DNA of 64,000 bases, taken from NCBI RefSeq assembly GCF_015694425.1, contig NZ_JADQDN010000004.1, forward strand, positions 364,989 to 428,988, written 5' to 3'. The stretch comes from Microvirga terrestris (GTDB taxonomy: Bacteria > Pseudomonadota > Alphaproteobacteria > Rhizobiales > Beijerinckiaceae). A model generated the notes under the pieces. That model was not told the DNA's origin. It did no database searches and saw only the letters and a program-made list of their open reading frames with translations. This document shows, in pieces, positions 47,358-56,277 of the stretch; positions within the stretch are counted from its first letter, which is position 1; each line of letters starts with the position of its first letter. The position numbers and the translations under genes were made by a program.

Positions 47358-47822
47358 TTACTGGCAGGGATGGCGCAGGCCATCATAGCCGAGATAGGTG
47401 CCCGAACGCGGATCGTAGGACTTGTAGCGCTGGGCGCAGTAAGCCGCATTGCCGCCATAGACCGGAGCGGCCTGAGCCTGCGACTGGGCGATGGCGCCGC
47501 CGATGATCGCACCGGTGGCAAGACCGATGGCGCCGGCAGCCGCAGCCGAGCCGTAGTCACGGCGATAGTAACCGCGGTCACCGTAATAGCGACGGTCCCC
47601 ATAGTAACGTCGATCGCCATAATAGCGCCGCTCCACGTAACGCGGGCTGCCGCCGTAATAACGGCGATACTGCACGTAGTCGGTGTTCAGATCGCCCGCC
47701 TTGAGGGCTGCAGCGAGTTCGTTGATCGGCGCCGTCCGCGTCTCGGCGGCGGAAGCCGGTGCGGCAAGGCCGAGGGTGCCGAGAGCAGCCGTGGCGGCCA
47801 CAGCCATGAAGAATTTACGCAT
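47358..47822 (-). CDS. BA14K-family exported protein with Tyr/Arg repeats
   Basis: A 154-residue exported protein. Signal peptide residues 1-26 (MRKFFMAVAATAALGTLGLAAPASA). A Tyr/Arg-rich block at about 52-90 has YYGDRR units in near-tandem. A glycine/alanine stretch (AGAIGLATGAIIGGAIAQ) follows, and a C-terminal BA14K-type motif CAQRYKSYDPRSGTYLGYDG ends in HPC. BA14K of Brucella is an immunoreactive lectin-like protein. An EcfG-type promoter lies upstream, and a GGAGGAG ribosome-binding site precedes ATG 47822. Confidence 0.85.
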   Translation of the reverse strand: MRKFFMAVAATAALGTLGLAAPASAAETRTAPINELAAALKAGDLNTDYVQYRRYYGGSPRYVERRYYGDRRYYGDRRYYGDRGYYRRDYGSAAAAGAIGLATGAIIGGAIAQSQAQAAPVYGGNAAYCAQRYKSYDPRSGTYLGYDGLRHPCQ

Positions 47823-47848
47823 AGGATCTCCTCCGATATTGGGAGGCG

Positions 47849-47874
47849 AACGCGGAAAGGCGCAAAGTCGTTCC
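47849..47874 (-). promoter_or_regulatory. EcfG-type general-stress promoter of the BA14K gene
   Basis: Read on the minus strand: GGAAC (47874-47870), 17 bases, CGTT (47852-47849). This is an exact match to the EcfG consensus, ending 27 bp before the start codon. Confidence 0.65.
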
Positions 47875-47893
47875 GATTCTTGGGAATTTCAGG

Positions 47894-48664
47894 CTATCTC
47901 TCGCGGGAACGTGAGGTGCGAAGCTCGTCAGATGCAGCCTCCGATCTGACCGACGAAACCCGCTTTCCTTCCACCCTCCCCTGCCCGGTCGGACACAGAT
48001 CCAGGATCGCGCAGCGGTGGCAGGCCGGGTTCTTATAGAAGCAGCAGCGCTGGCCGTGCAGCATCATGACTTCGTGGTTGTCATAGACCCGTTGCGCGTC
48101 CCAGTCCTCCGGCAGAAGGCTGGCAAGCACCGCATGGGACGGCCCGACGGCTGTCGATTGCGGAATGAGAGCCGTGCGTTGAGCCACGCGGTGATGATGG
48201 CTGTCCACGGGAAGGGCTGCCTTGCGCAGCACCGAGAAGGACAGCACGGCCGCACTCGTCTTCGGGCCGACTCCCGGAATGCTCTCGAGCCAGGCCCGCG
48301 CCTCCTCGACCGGCATGTTTTTCAGGAAATCGAGCGACAGGCTGCCGTGCCGCTCCTCGATGGCGTGTAGCACAGCCTGCAGGCGCGGCGCCTTCTGCTC
48401 CGGCCAGGTCACGCCTTCAATCGTCGCCTCCACCTCCTCGGTCGGCGCGTTCATCATCGCGGGCCAATCCGCGTATCGCGCACGCAGCGCCTTGAAGGCG
48501 CGGCCGGAATCCGCATTGCGGGTGCGGTGGGACAGGAGCGAGGAAATCAGCTCGCTCACCGGATCGAGAGTATGGAAGTAGGGAATCGGACAGCCATAGA
48601 CCGTACAGAGGCGCTCATGGATGACGAGCGCCTTTGCTTTCAGATCCTGCAGGTCCGGATTCAT
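47894..48664 (-). CDS. Endonuclease III-like DNA glycosylase
   Basis: A 256-residue HhH-GPD glycosylase. The helix-hairpin-helix is ESIPGVGPKTSAAVLSF with the catalytic Lys135; the conserved Asp is Asp154 in PVDSHHHRV. A 4Fe-4S site is complete: Cys208-x6-Cys215-x2-Cys218-x5-Cys224. It is somewhat longer than classical Nth and diverges around the Asp, so it may be one of the less studied Nth relatives rather than the main endonuclease III. Start chosen at ATG 48664; earlier in-frame starts run into a repeat. Confidence 0.87.
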   Translation of the reverse strand: MNPDLQDLKAKALVIHERLCTVYGCPIPYFHTLDPVSELISSLLSHRTRNADSGRAFKALRARYADWPAMMNAPTEEVEATIEGVTWPEQKAPRLQAVLHAIEERHGSLSLDFLKNMPVEEARAWLESIPGVGPKTSAAVLSFSVLRKAALPVDSHHHRVAQRTALIPQSTAVGPSHAVLASLLPEDWDAQRVYDNHEVMMLHGQRCCFYKNPACHRCAILDLCPTGQGRVEGKRVSSVRSEAASDELRTSRSRER

Positions 48665-48713
48665 CCCGAGGCAAGTCGCGAATCGGCGGGGTGGTTCCAT
48701 ACCCCGCTTCACC

Positions 48714-48749
48714 GTCATTCCTGACTCCGCTGCGCGGCCCCGGAATGAC
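48714..48749. repeat. Short palindrome GTCATTCC...GGAATGAC
   Basis: GTCATTCC (48714-48721) and GGAATGAC (48742-48749) enclose a GC-rich core. Its terminal bases are like those of the 100-bp repeat family. It lies between hslU and the endonuclease gene. Confidence 0.6.
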
Positions 48750-48769
48750 TGTTGAGGTTGATCAAAGGG

Positions 48770-50080
48770 TCACAAAATAAACCGGCTCAGATCCGTGTTC
48801 TTCGCCAGCTCCTCCACCTCGCCGCGCACGTAACCGGAGTCGATTTTCACCGTTTCGCCGGAGCGGTCGGGCGCCGTGTAGGACACGTCGTCGAGCACGC
48901 GCTCCAGCACCGTCTGCAGGCGGCGCGCGCCGATGTTCTCGACCGTGTTGTTCACCTCCACGGCCACTTCCGCCAGCGCGTCGATGGCGTCATCCGTGAA
49001 GACGAGATCGACGCCTTCCGTCTTCATCAGCGCGACGGATTGCTTGATGAGGCTCGCCTCCGTCTCGGTGAGGATGCGGCGGAAATCCTCGACGGTGAGC
49101 GGCGAGAGCTCCACGCGGATCGGCAGGCGGCCCTGCAATTCGGGTAGCAGGTCGGACGGCTTCGACACATGAAACGCGCCGGACGCGATGAAGAGAATGT
49201 GATCCGTCTTCACCGATCCGTATTTCGTCGACACGGTGATGCCCTCGATCAATGGCAGCAGATCGCGCTGCACGCCTTCGCGGGACACATCCGCCCCGGT
49301 GCGGCCCTCGCGACCGGCGATCTTGTCGATCTCGTCGAGGAACACGATGCCGTTGTTCTCCACCTGACGCAGGGCCTCCTGCACGATGGCATCCTGGTCG
49401 AGCATCTTGTCGGCCTCTTCCGTCACAAGCGGCTCATAGGCCTCGCGCACGGTGGTGCGGCGCGTCTTGCGCTGGCCGCCGAAGGCCTTGCCGAACATGT
49501 CGGAGAGGTTGATCGCGCCCACCGACGCGCCGGGCATGCCGGGAATCTCGAACATCGGCATCCCCTGCCCTCCGCCCGATTGCAGCTCGATCTCGATTTC
49601 CTTGTCGTCGAGCTCGTTGGCGCGCAGCTTGCGGCGGAAGGAATCGCGCGTGACGGCGCTCGCGGTATTGCCCACCAGCGCATCGAGTACGCGCTCCTCG
49701 GCGGCGATATGGGCCTTCGCCTGCACCTGCCGACGGCGCTCCTCCTTCACGAGGCCGATGCCGATCTCCATGAGATCGCGCACGATCTGCTCCACGTCGC
49801 GACCCACATAGCCCACTTCCGTGAACTTGGTGGCCTCGACCTTGAGGAAGGGCGCACCCGCGAGCTTGGCAAGACGGCGCGAGATCTCGGTCTTGCCGCA
49901 GCCTGTGGGGCCGATCATCAGGATGTTCTTCGGCGCCACCTCTTCACGCAGTGAGCCTTCGAGCTGCTGCCGGCGCCAGCGATTGCGCAAGGCAATGGCG
50001 ACCGCACGCTTGGCGTCGTTCTGGCCGACGATGTAGCGGTCGAGTTCGGAAACGATTTCGCGGGGAGAAAAGGTGGTCAT
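48770..50080 (-). CDS. hslU: ATP-dependent protease ATPase subunit HslU
   Basis: A 436-residue AAA+ unfoldase partner of HslV. Walker A is [10 protein letters not shown] (about 57-66) after the family start [36 protein letters not shown]. The I-domain spans about 110-240, Walker B is [11 protein letters not shown], and the C-terminus ends LSRFIL, the tail that inserts into HslV. It is downstream of hslV, but 138 bp containing a palindromic repeat separate them. Confidence 0.97.
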   Translation of the reverse strand: MTTFSPREIVSELDRYIVGQNDAKRAVAIALRNRWRRQQLEGSLREEVAPKNILMIGPTGCGKTEISRRLAKLAGAPFLKVEATKFTEVGYVGRDVEQIVRDLMEIGIGLVKEERRRQVQAKAHIAAEERVLDALVGNTASAVTRDSFRRKLRANELDDKEIEIELQSGGGQGMPMFEIPGMPGASVGAINLSDMFGKAFGGQRKTRRTTVREAYEPLVTEEADKMLDQDAIVQEALRQVENNGIVFLDEIDKIAGREGRTGADVSREGVQRDLLPLIEGITVSTKYGSVKTDHILFIASGAFHVSKPSDLLPELQGRLPIRVELSPLTVEDFRRILTETEASLIKQSVALMKTEGVDLVFTDDAIDALAEVAVEVNNTVENIGARRLQTVLERVLDDVSYTAPDRSGETVKIDSGYVRGEVEELAKNTDLSRFIL

Positions 50081-50095
50081 GACTTTTGTCTTCCG

Positions 50096-50210
50096 GTGTC
50101 ATCCCCGACTGGCAGCGGCGGAAGCCGCTGGAGGGGAAGGGGATCCACAATCAAGATGCTTCGTGTCTGGATCCCCTTCCCGGCCGCTTCACGGCCGCCG
50201 GGGATGACAC
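50096..50210. repeat. About 100-bp palindromic repeat, copy C, between hslV and hslU
   Basis: Runs from GTGTCATCCCC to GGGGATGACAC with the inner GAGGGGAAGGGGATCCA and TGGATCCCCTTCCC pair, and an extra GCGGCGGAAGCCGC hairpin. It fills nearly the whole hslV-hslU gap. Confidence 0.88.
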
Positions 50211-50218
50211 GGTGGGTT

Positions 50219-50812
50219 TTACGCAGCGTCCAAAGTTTCAATGACGATATTCGCGTTCGTATAAACGCAGATCTCGGCCGCAATGCCGAGGGACCGGCGC
50301 ACGATGGCCTCAGGGTCCGTCTCGTACTCAGTCAAGGCTCGCGCGGCGGCGAGCGCGTAATTGCCGCCGGACCCGATGGCCATGATGCCGTTTTCCGGCT
50401 CCAGCACATCACCGGCACCGGAGAGCAGCAGGCCCACCTCCTTGTCGGCCACCAGCATCATGGCCTCCAGGCGGCGCAGATAGCGGTCGGTGCGCCAGTC
50501 CTTGGTAAGCTCGACGCAGGCGCGGGTGAGCTGGCCGGGATATTGCTCGAGCTTGGCCTCGAGGCGCTCGAACAGGGTGAAGGCATCGGCGGTCGAGCCG
50601 GCAAAGCCGCCGATCACCCCTCCCTTGGCGAGGCGCCGGACCTTTTTCGCATTGCCCTTCACCACCGTCTGGCCGAGGCTCACCTGCCCGTCACCGCCAA
50701 TGACGACGCGACCGCCTTTTCGGACCATGAGGATGGTAGTGGCATGCATGCGGGGGGTGGCGTCTTCGGACAAGGCAGGGCTCCGGCGGGCGGGAAAGTA
50801 CTGGGCGGCCAT
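50219..50812 (-). CDS. hslV: ATP-dependent protease subunit HslV
   Basis: A 197-residue N-terminal-nucleophile peptidase. The nucleophile threonine is Thr25 in [13 protein letters not shown]; the 24 preceding residues would be removed, longer than the single Met removed in E. coli but usual in alphaproteobacteria. Also present are [17 protein letters not shown] and [19 protein letters not shown]. It is divergent from hisB across about 110 bp. Confidence 0.95.
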   Translation of the reverse strand: MAAQYFPARRSPALSEDATPRMHATTILMVRKGGRVVIGGDGQVSLGQTVVKGNAKKVRRLAKGGVIGGFAGSTADAFTLFERLEAKLEQYPGQLTRACVELTKDWRTDRYLRRLEAMMLVADKEVGLLLSGAGDVLEPENGIMAIGSGGNYALAAARALTEYETDPEAIVRRSLGIAAEICVYTNANIVIETLDAA

Positions 50813-50921
50813 GGGCCGTTATCCGGCTGACTTAATCATTGATCGGCCAAAAGCAACGCGGGTGGCAATTCTGCGCGCGGCTTGCTAGAACGCCTCGTCT
50901 CTTGTTCCGCAAAGGATTGTG

Positions 50922-51512
50922 ATGATGCGCTCCGCGAGCGTCAGCCGTCGTACTGCCGAGACCGATGTCGCACTGTCGATTGCCCTCGATGGCACCGGCA
51001 AGGTCGAGATCTCTACGGGGGTCGGCTTCCTCGACCACATGCTCGAACTGTTCGCCCGACACGGTCACTTCGACTTGACCGTGAAGGTGACCGGCGACCT
51101 GCATGTGGACCAGCATCATACCACTGAGGACACCGGGATTGCGCTGGGTCAGGCCACCCTGAAGGCGCTTGGCGATAAAAAGGGCATCACGCGCTATGCC
51201 GACATCCATCTGCCGATGGACGAGACCTTGACGCGCGTTGCCCTCGACATTTCCGGCCGCCCCTTCCTGGTGTTCCGAACCGCCTTCCCGACGGAGAAGA
51301 TCGGCGTGTTCGACACCGAGCTGGTGCGCGAGTTCTTCCAGGCGTTTGCCATCCAGGCGGGGCTGACGCTCCACGTGGAGACGCTCTACGGCGAGAACAG
51401 CCACCATATCGCCGAGAGCTGCTTCAAGGGCTTGGCACGGACCTTGCGTCAGGCCGTGGCACTGGACCCAAGGGAAGAGGGCCGCGTTCCCTCCACCAAG
51501 GGTACGCTCTAG
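50922..51512 (+). CDS. hisB: Imidazoleglycerol-phosphate dehydratase
   Basis: A 196-residue monofunctional HisB, the dehydratase of histidine biosynthesis; no phosphatase domain is fused. Metal-binding motifs: [24 protein letters not shown] and the C-terminal [14 protein letters not shown]. Three starts lie in a row (50919, 50922, 50925) behind AAAGGA. It is first in the his cluster and divergent from hslV. Confidence 0.96.
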   Translation: MMRSASVSRRTAETDVALSIALDGTGKVEISTGVGFLDHMLELFARHGHFDLTVKVTGDLHVDQHHTTEDTGIALGQATLKALGDKKGITRYADIHLPMDETLTRVALDISGRPFLVFRTAFPTEKIGVFDTELVREFFQAFAIQAGLTLHVETLYGENSHHIAESCFKGLARTLRQAVALDPREEGRVPSTKGTL

Positions 51513-51586
51513 ATCCATCAAGAGACGCCTTGCCTGGCGAGATCATCGTCGTCACTTCATCGGGCAAGGCCTGAGGAAACGTCGCC

Positions 51587-52078
51587 ATGACCACCTATAC
51601 CCTGCACCTCCCGCGCGATGCGCGGCCGGGTGATCCGAGCGTTTTGGATGAGTCCGAACTCGTGAAGGATGCCTTCTCCTGGGGCGCCTTCTTCTTCACC
51701 TTCCTGTGGTTCTTCGTCCATCGCCTGTGGCTCGCAGGCCTTGGCGTTCTGCTGATCGTCCTCGCCTTCGGTGGCCTTATGGCCGTGCTGGACGTGCATC
51801 CCCTTGCGGGCGCCATTGCTCAGCTTCTGCTGCAGAGCCTGATCGGGCTCGAGGCCAACAGCCTCAAGCGCTGGACCCTCACCCGTCACGGCCGGCCGGC
51901 CGTCGATACCGTCACGGCCTCCGACCAGGACGAGGCGGAGGCCAAGGCCTTCGCCCGCTGGCTCGATGCCAAGCCGGGCCCCCTACCCCGCAGCACGGCA
52001 CCGTCGCCGATCCTGTCCACCCCGAGGCGGTCCGAGCCGGTGATCGGCCTCTTTCCCGATGCGGAGCGTCCCCGGTGA
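51587..52078 (+). CDS. DUF2628 membrane protein in the his operon
   Basis: A 163-residue protein with two membrane helices (about 30-45 and 50-68; [29 protein letters not shown]), the DUF2628 pattern, and a cytoplasmic tail. Function is unknown. It lies between hisB and hisH, as in many Rhizobiales, and its stop overlaps the hisH start by four bases. Translational coupling to hisH is therefore likely. Confidence 0.88.
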   Translation: MTTYTLHLPRDARPGDPSVLDESELVKDAFSWGAFFFTFLWFFVHRLWLAGLGVLLIVLAFGGLMAVLDVHPLAGAIAQLLLQSLIGLEANSLKRWTLTRHGRPAVDTVTASDQDEAEAKAFARWLDAKPGPLPRSTAPSPILSTPRRSEPVIGLFPDAERPR

Positions 52079-52725
52079 GCGTCGTCATCATCGATTACGG
52101 GTCCGGCAACCTGCACTCCGCCGCCAAGGCCTTCGAGCGGGCGGCCAGGGAGGCGGAGCTCGACCTCGCCATCGCGGTCTCGTCCGACCCGAACCTCGTC
52201 GCCAAGGCCGACCGGATCGTCCTGCCGGGCGTCGGCGCCTTTGCCGATTGCCGCCGTGGCCTCGACTCCGTGCCCGGCATGGTGGAGGTGCTGCAGCGGC
52301 GCGTGCATGAGGACAAGCGGCCCTTCTTCGGCATCTGTGTGGGCATGCAGCTCATGGCCACGCGCGGCCTCGAGCATACGACCAGCTATGGCCTCGACTG
52401 GATCCACGGCGACGTGAAAGCCATCAAGCCCAGCGATCCTAGCCTGAAGATCCCGCATATGGGCTGGAACACGCTTCAGCAGGTCAAACCGCATCCGCTC
52501 CTCGACGGCATTCCCACCGGGCCGGACGGGCTGCACGCCTATTTCGTGCACTCCTATGCCCTGACGCCGGCAGACCCTGCCGACGTAGTCGCCACCACGG
52601 ATTACGGCGGGCCGGTGACGGCCATCGTCGGGCGCGACAACCTGGTCGGCGCACAATTTCATCCTGAAAAGAGCCAGGCCCTCGGCCTCAAGCTCATCGC
52701 CAATTTTTTAAGGTGGCGCCCGTGA
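52075..52725 (+). CDS. hisH: Imidazole glycerol phosphate synthase, glutamine amidotransferase subunit
   Basis: A 216-residue glutaminase that supplies ammonia to HisF. The triad is Cys88 ([10 protein letters not shown]), His196 and Glu198 (GAQFHPEKS). The oxyanion segment is [13 protein letters not shown] 52075 overlaps the upstream stop; the family start [10 protein letters not shown] follows at once. It overlaps hisA. Confidence 0.97.
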   Translation: MSVVIIDYGSGNLHSAAKAFERAAREAELDLAIAVSSDPNLVAKADRIVLPGVGAFADCRRGLDSVPGMVEVLQRRVHEDKRPFFGICVGMQLMATRGLEHTTSYGLDWIHGDVKAIKPSDPSLKIPHMGWNTLQQVKPHPLLDGIPTGPDGLHAYFVHSYALTPADPADVVATTDYGGPVTAIVGRDNLVGAQFHPEKSQALGLKLIANFLRWRP

Positions 52726-53489
52726 TCCTCTATCCTGCCATCGACCTCAAAGAGGGCCTCTGCGTCCGCCTGATCCAGGGCGACATGGACCAGGCGACCG
52801 TGTTCAACGACGACCCCGCCGACCAGGCCGCCACCTTCGAGGCTCAGGGCTTCGAATGGCTGCACGTGGTCGATCTCGACGGGGCATTCGCCGGCAAGCC
52901 GATGAATGCGGCGGCGGTCGAGAACATCCTCAAGCGCGTCAAAATTCCGGTGCAGCTCGGCGGCGGCATCCGCGACATGAAAACCGTGGAGGGCTGGCTC
53001 GCCAAGGGCGTGTCCCGGGTGATCATCGGCACAGCGGCCGTGCGCGACCCGGACTTCGTGCGCGAGGCGGCGCGGCTTCATCCGGGCAAGATCGCCGTCG
53101 GCATCGACGCCAAGGACGGGCTCGTCGCCGTGGAGGGCTGGGCCCAGACCTCGACCCTCTCGGCCGAAGAACTCGGGCGCCGCTTCGAGGATGCGGGCGT
53201 TGCCGCTATCATCTACACGGACATCGCCCGCGACGGCATCCTCAAGGGCCTCAACTTCCCGATGACATTGGGCCTCGCCCGCGCCGTCTCGATCCCGGTG
53301 ATCGCCTCCGGGGGCCTCGCCTCCATGGCCGATATCGAGCGTCTCACCCAACCCGACTGCGCCGTGCTCAACGGCGCCATTTCCGGCCGCGCCCTCTATG
53401 ACGGTCGCATCGACCCGGTTGAGGCGCTGACGCTGCTGAAAACGATTCGACGGACTCACGCAGAAGGTTTTGTCAAGTCTTCCTCTTGA
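52722..53489 (+). CDS. hisA: Phosphoribosylformimino-5-aminoimidazole carboxamide ribotide isomerase
   Basis: A 255-residue TIM-barrel isomerase. Catalytic residues are Asp8 (YPAIDLKEG) and Asp129 (VGIDAKDG); the phosphate loop is [17 protein letters not shown] 52722 overlaps the hisH stop and has AAGGTGG at proper spacing. The last 15 residues (about from TIRRTHAEG) and their codons are less GC-rich and do not look like a family C-terminus. The sequence then runs into a foreign-looking segment, so the natural end may have been altered. Confidence 0.96.
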   Translation: MILYPAIDLKEGLCVRLIQGDMDQATVFNDDPADQAATFEAQGFEWLHVVDLDGAFAGKPMNAAAVENILKRVKIPVQLGGGIRDMKTVEGWLAKGVSRVIIGTAAVRDPDFVREAARLHPGKIAVGIDAKDGLVAVEGWAQTSTLSAEELGRRFEDAGVAAIIYTDIARDGILKGLNFPMTLGLARAVSIPVIASGGLASMADIERLTQPDCAVLNGAISGRALYDGRIDPVEALTLLKTIRRTHAEGFVKSSS

Positions 53490-53515
53490 CAGTTCGCATT
53501 TTGTTCACATATAGT
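53486..53515 (+). promoter_or_regulatory. SOS-type promoter: TTGACA-N18-TATAGT with GTTC-N7-GTTC LexA-like box
   Basis: TTGACA (53486-53491), 18 bases, TATAGT (53510-53515). The spacer contains GTTC (53492-53495), seven bases, GTTC (53503-53506), the direct-repeat LexA box of alphaproteobacteria. A repressor bound there would block the promoter. The -35 overlaps the hisA stop codon. It points into the hisA-DUF3800 gap. Confidence 0.6.
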
Positions 53516-53524
53516 GATTCGCAA

Positions 53525-53590
53525 ATGGACTGGGGGATGTTCTCGGTCGGCGTCTGGCCTCGGCTTTGTCCGGGGCTTTTCGCTTTTTAG
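53525..53590 (+). other. Very short SOS-linked transcription unit; possible 21-residue ORF
   Basis: From the promoter above, transcription would start near 53522 and meet a terminator at 53557-53588. A frame from ATG 53525 encodes 21 residues (starts MDWGMF, ends PGLFAF), hydrophobic with two Trp. No Shine-Dalgarno is visible, and the frame runs through the terminator, so a small RNA or a mere leader is equally possible. Confidence 0.25.
53557..53588 (+). terminator. Rho-independent terminator after hisA / SOS unit
   Basis: GCCTCGG (53557-53563) pairs with CCGGGGC (53570-53576, one G-U) around a six-base loop, followed by TTTTCGCTTTTT. It ends plus-strand transcription before the convergent DUF3800 gene. 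Confidence 0.72.
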
Positions 53591-54330
53591 GGGAAGATTT
53601 TCAGACCCCATCCCGAAGTCTTACCAGTTGGGCTTCGGCGAAACTTCTCAGAAATTATTTCTCGTGTTCGGTTAGGTTGCCCAGACCTCAAAACACCCAG
53701 ACCGATAGGCCTTGCAAACAGATCTGCCAATTGCAGACCCGATGAGTTCGCTCTCTTGTCTGCAAAGCAGATATCAAGTTCTTCCATATTGATCCGGTTG
53801 TAGTTTCCTCGATCTTTTATGCGCCTGAACTCAAGCTCTAGGATATTGTCTTCCTTTGCTCCTCTCCTCTCGAACATACAATGAGCTATCTTCCCGCCCT
53901 GGCCTTGCTCAAGCAAGAAGGAATGGGTTCGCTCCATGCAGAACTGTAGCCCGATGTGGTAAGGATTATCAGGAGAAGCATACCGGCGTGTAAGGCTCCT
54001 TTTATCGATTACGCTGGCGATGAGGGTAACGTTTGCCCCTTGGATGATCGCTGATAATTCATCCATGAATTTCTGCCTGTTCTCTTGGTTCTGCAGAAAT
54101 TTGAAAGGTGTCTGTTGCTTCCTGATTTCCCGTTCATGGAGAATGACCATGTCATGTCCAAACCACCGAAATTTGAATTCTTGGATGGCTGGCACGATCT
54201 CTCGAACGTAATCTGATTTCTTGAAGATACAGAATGCCAGGACGAAGAGAGGGAAATCCTCGTTGATCGAAGTGAGATCATGGTCACCGCTCTCATCAAC
54301 GTAGATGACATAGTCGGAAAACAATGGCAT
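53587..54330 (-). CDS. DUF3800 domain protein inserted between hisA and hisF
   Basis: A 247-residue DUF3800 protein. The N-terminal YVDESGDHD carries the acidic pair expected of this RNase-H-like family, and [13 protein letters not shown] near residue 210 supplies a further conserved Asp. DUF3800 genes are common on mobile DNA and near defence genes, but no activity is firmly assigned. The gene is strikingly AT-rich compared with its neighbours and points against the his operon, so horizontal acquisition is likely. Start chosen at ATG 54330 (GGGAATCG upstream); GTG 54345 is possible. Confidence 0.85.
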   Translation of the reverse strand: MPLFSDYVIYVDESGDHDLTSINEDFPLFVLAFCIFKKSDYVREIVPAIQEFKFRWFGHDMVILHEREIRKQQTPFKFLQNQENRQKFMDELSAIIQGANVTLIASVIDKRSLTRRYASPDNPYHIGLQFCMERTHSFLLEQGQGGKIAHCMFERRGAKEDNILELEFRRIKDRGNYNRINMEELDICFADKRANSSGLQLADLFARPIGLGVLRSGQPNRTREIISEKFRRSPTGKTSGWGLKIFP

Positions 54331-54362
54331 TCGATTCCCATTCACGGGCAGGTTGTTATGTT

Positions 54363-55169
54363 ATGTTGAAAGTTCGCCTCATTCCTTGCTTGGATGTCAA
54401 GGACGGACGCGTCGTGAAGGGTGTGCAGTTCGTCGATCTGGTTGACGCAGGTGATCCCGTCGAAGCCGCCAAGGCCTATGATGCGGCAGGTGCCGACGAG
54501 CTCTGCTTTCTCGACATCACCGCGAGCCACGAGGCGAGGGGGATCCTGCTCGACGTGGTGCGGCGCACGGCCGAGGCCTGCTTCATGCCGCTCACCGTCG
54601 GCGGCGGCGTGCGGACCGTCGAGGATATCCGCAACCTGCTGCTTGCCGGCGCCGACAAGGTGTCGATCAACACCGCTGCGGTGAAGAACCCGGATTTCGT
54701 GCGCGAGGCTTCCGAAAAGTTCGGCAACCAATGCATCGTCGTGGCCATCGACGCCAAGAATGTCTCAGGGGAAGGCGAGGAGCCTCGCTGGGAGATCTTC
54801 ACCCATGGTGGCCGCACCGCCACCGGCATCGATGCCATCGCGTTCGCCAAGCAGGTGGCAGAACTCGGGGCAGGGGAGTTGCTCGTCACCTCCATGGACC
54901 GGGACGGCACCAAGGGCGGCTATGATCTGGCGCTGGTGCGCGCCATCGCGGATGCGGTCTCGGTGCCGGTCATCGCGTCCGGCGGCGTCGGCAACCTCGA
55001 CCACCTCGTTGATGGCGTCGAGAAAGGCCATGCCAGCGCGGTGCTAGCGGCTTCCATCTTCCACTTCGGCACGCATACGATCAGCGAGGCGAAGGGCTAC
55101 ATGGCCGAGGCCGGGCTGAATATGCGGCTCGACGAGCCGGTGCACAGCGCTGCAAACCGGACAGCATGA
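54363..55169 (+). CDS. hisF: Imidazole glycerol phosphate synthase, cyclase subunit
   Basis: A 268-residue TIM-barrel cyclase that works with HisH. The catalytic acids are at the canonical positions Asp11 (IPCLDVKDG) and Asp130 (VAIDAK). The start [10 protein letters not shown] is the family N-terminus; the ribosome-binding site is weak (GGCAGG, rather distant). It is cut off from hisA by the DUF3800 segment and its terminator, so it must use another promoter. map follows after 13 bp. Confidence 0.96.
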   Translation: MLKVRLIPCLDVKDGRVVKGVQFVDLVDAGDPVEAAKAYDAAGADELCFLDITASHEARGILLDVVRRTAEACFMPLTVGGGVRTVEDIRNLLLAGADKVSINTAAVKNPDFVREASEKFGNQCIVVAIDAKNVSGEGEEPRWEIFTHGGRTATGIDAIAFAKQVAELGAGELLVTSMDRDGTKGGYDLALVRAIADAVSVPVIASGGVGNLDHLVDGVEKGHASAVLAASIFHFGTHTISEAKGYMAEAGLNMRLDEPVHSAANRTA

Positions 55170-55182
55170 AAGAAATCAGCCC

Positions 55183-55932
55183 ATGACGGTCTCCAACGAA
55201 GATGATCTGAACAAGCTCGAGGAGATCGGCAGGATCGTCGCCAACACCCTTGAGGCCATGGCGGCAGCGCTCGAGCCTGGGATGACGACGGCGGAGCTCG
55301 ACCTGATCGGGCGCAAGCTTCTCGAGAAGGCCGGCGCCCGGTCCGGCCCGGAGCTTGTCTACGATTTTCCCGGCGCCACCTGCATCAGCGTGAACGAGGA
55401 GGTCGCCCACGGCATCCCCGGATCGCGCCGGATCGAGGCCGGCGACCTCGTCAACATCGACATCTCGGCGGAAAAGAACGGCCTGTTCGCCGACACCGGC
55501 GCCTCCTTCGCGGTTCCGCCGGTCACGAACGCCACCAAGCGCCTGTGCCGGGACGGCAAGCGCGCGATGTGGATAGGCCTGCGCCAGGTCGGGGCCAACA
55601 AGCCCTTGGCCGGCATCGGCCAAGCCATAGGCACCTTCGCCGAGAAGAACGGCTACACCCTCGTGCGCAATCTCGCGAGCCATGGCATCGGCCATTCCCT
55701 GCACGAGGAGCCGAAGGAAATTTCGACCTGGCCGGACCGCTCGGAGCGCCGGATCATGAACGAAGGCCTCGTCTTCACCGTCGAGCCGTTCCTGTCCCTG
55801 GGGGCGGAATGGGCCGAGGACGGCGACGATCCCTGGACCCTGTTCAGTGAGCCGCGTGCACCCACGGTCCAGTATGAACACACCGTCGTTGCCACCCGCA
55901 ACGGTCCCCTCGTCGTCACCCTGCCGGGCTAG
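55183..55932 (+). CDS. map: Type I methionine aminopeptidase
   Basis: A 249-residue MetAP. All five metal ligands of the pita-bread fold are present: Asp93 (NIDIS), Asp104 (ADTGASF), His167 (SHGIGHS), Glu201 (TVEPF) and Glu232 (QYEHTVV); His76 is the substrate-side histidine. It lies between hisF and hisE, where most relatives have nothing, and may be a second MetAP in the genome. The final part of the protein ends VVTLPG without an extension. Confidence 0.92.
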   Translation: MTVSNEDDLNKLEEIGRIVANTLEAMAAALEPGMTTAELDLIGRKLLEKAGARSGPELVYDFPGATCISVNEEVAHGIPGSRRIEAGDLVNIDISAEKNGLFADTGASFAVPPVTNATKRLCRDGKRAMWIGLRQVGANKPLAGIGQAIGTFAEKNGYTLVRNLASHGIGHSLHEEPKEISTWPDRSERRIMNEGLVFTVEPFLSLGAEWAEDGDDPWTLFSEPRAPTVQYEHTVVATRNGPLVVTLPG

Positions 55933-55939
55933 TTCACCC

Positions 55940-56260
55940 ATGACATCCTTCACCCTCGACGACCTTGCCCGCATCATCACTGAGCGCGCCGCGGCTCCTG
56001 AAACCGAGTCCTATACGGCCAAGCTCATCGGCGGAGGTCCGGCGAAAGCCGCCAAGAAGCTTGGCGAGGAGGCGGTGGAAGCGGCGATCGCGGCCGTGCA
56101 GGGCGACCGCCAGAATCTCACGGCGGAGGCCGCCGACGTGCTGTATCATCTTTTGGTCGTGTTGCAGGGCGCCGATATTCCTCTAAGTGACGTCATGGCC
56201 GAACTGGAGCGCCGCACGGCGCAGTCGGGGCTTGCGGAGAAGGCCGCGCGCAAGCCCTAA
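55940..56260 (+). CDS. hisE: Phosphoribosyl-ATP pyrophosphatase
   Basis: A 106-residue MazG-like all-alpha enzyme for the second step of histidine synthesis. The acidic metal-binding helices are visible: [18 protein letters not shown] and [15 protein letters not shown]. It starts seven bases after the map stop and is followed by coaA after 17 bp. Confidence 0.95.
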   Translation: MTSFTLDDLARIITERAAAPETESYTAKLIGGGPAKAAKKLGEEAVEAAIAAVQGDRQNLTAEAADVLYHLLVVLQGADIPLSDVMAELERRTAQSGLAEKAARKP

Positions 56261-56277
56261 AACGAGAGGTGGTTCGC

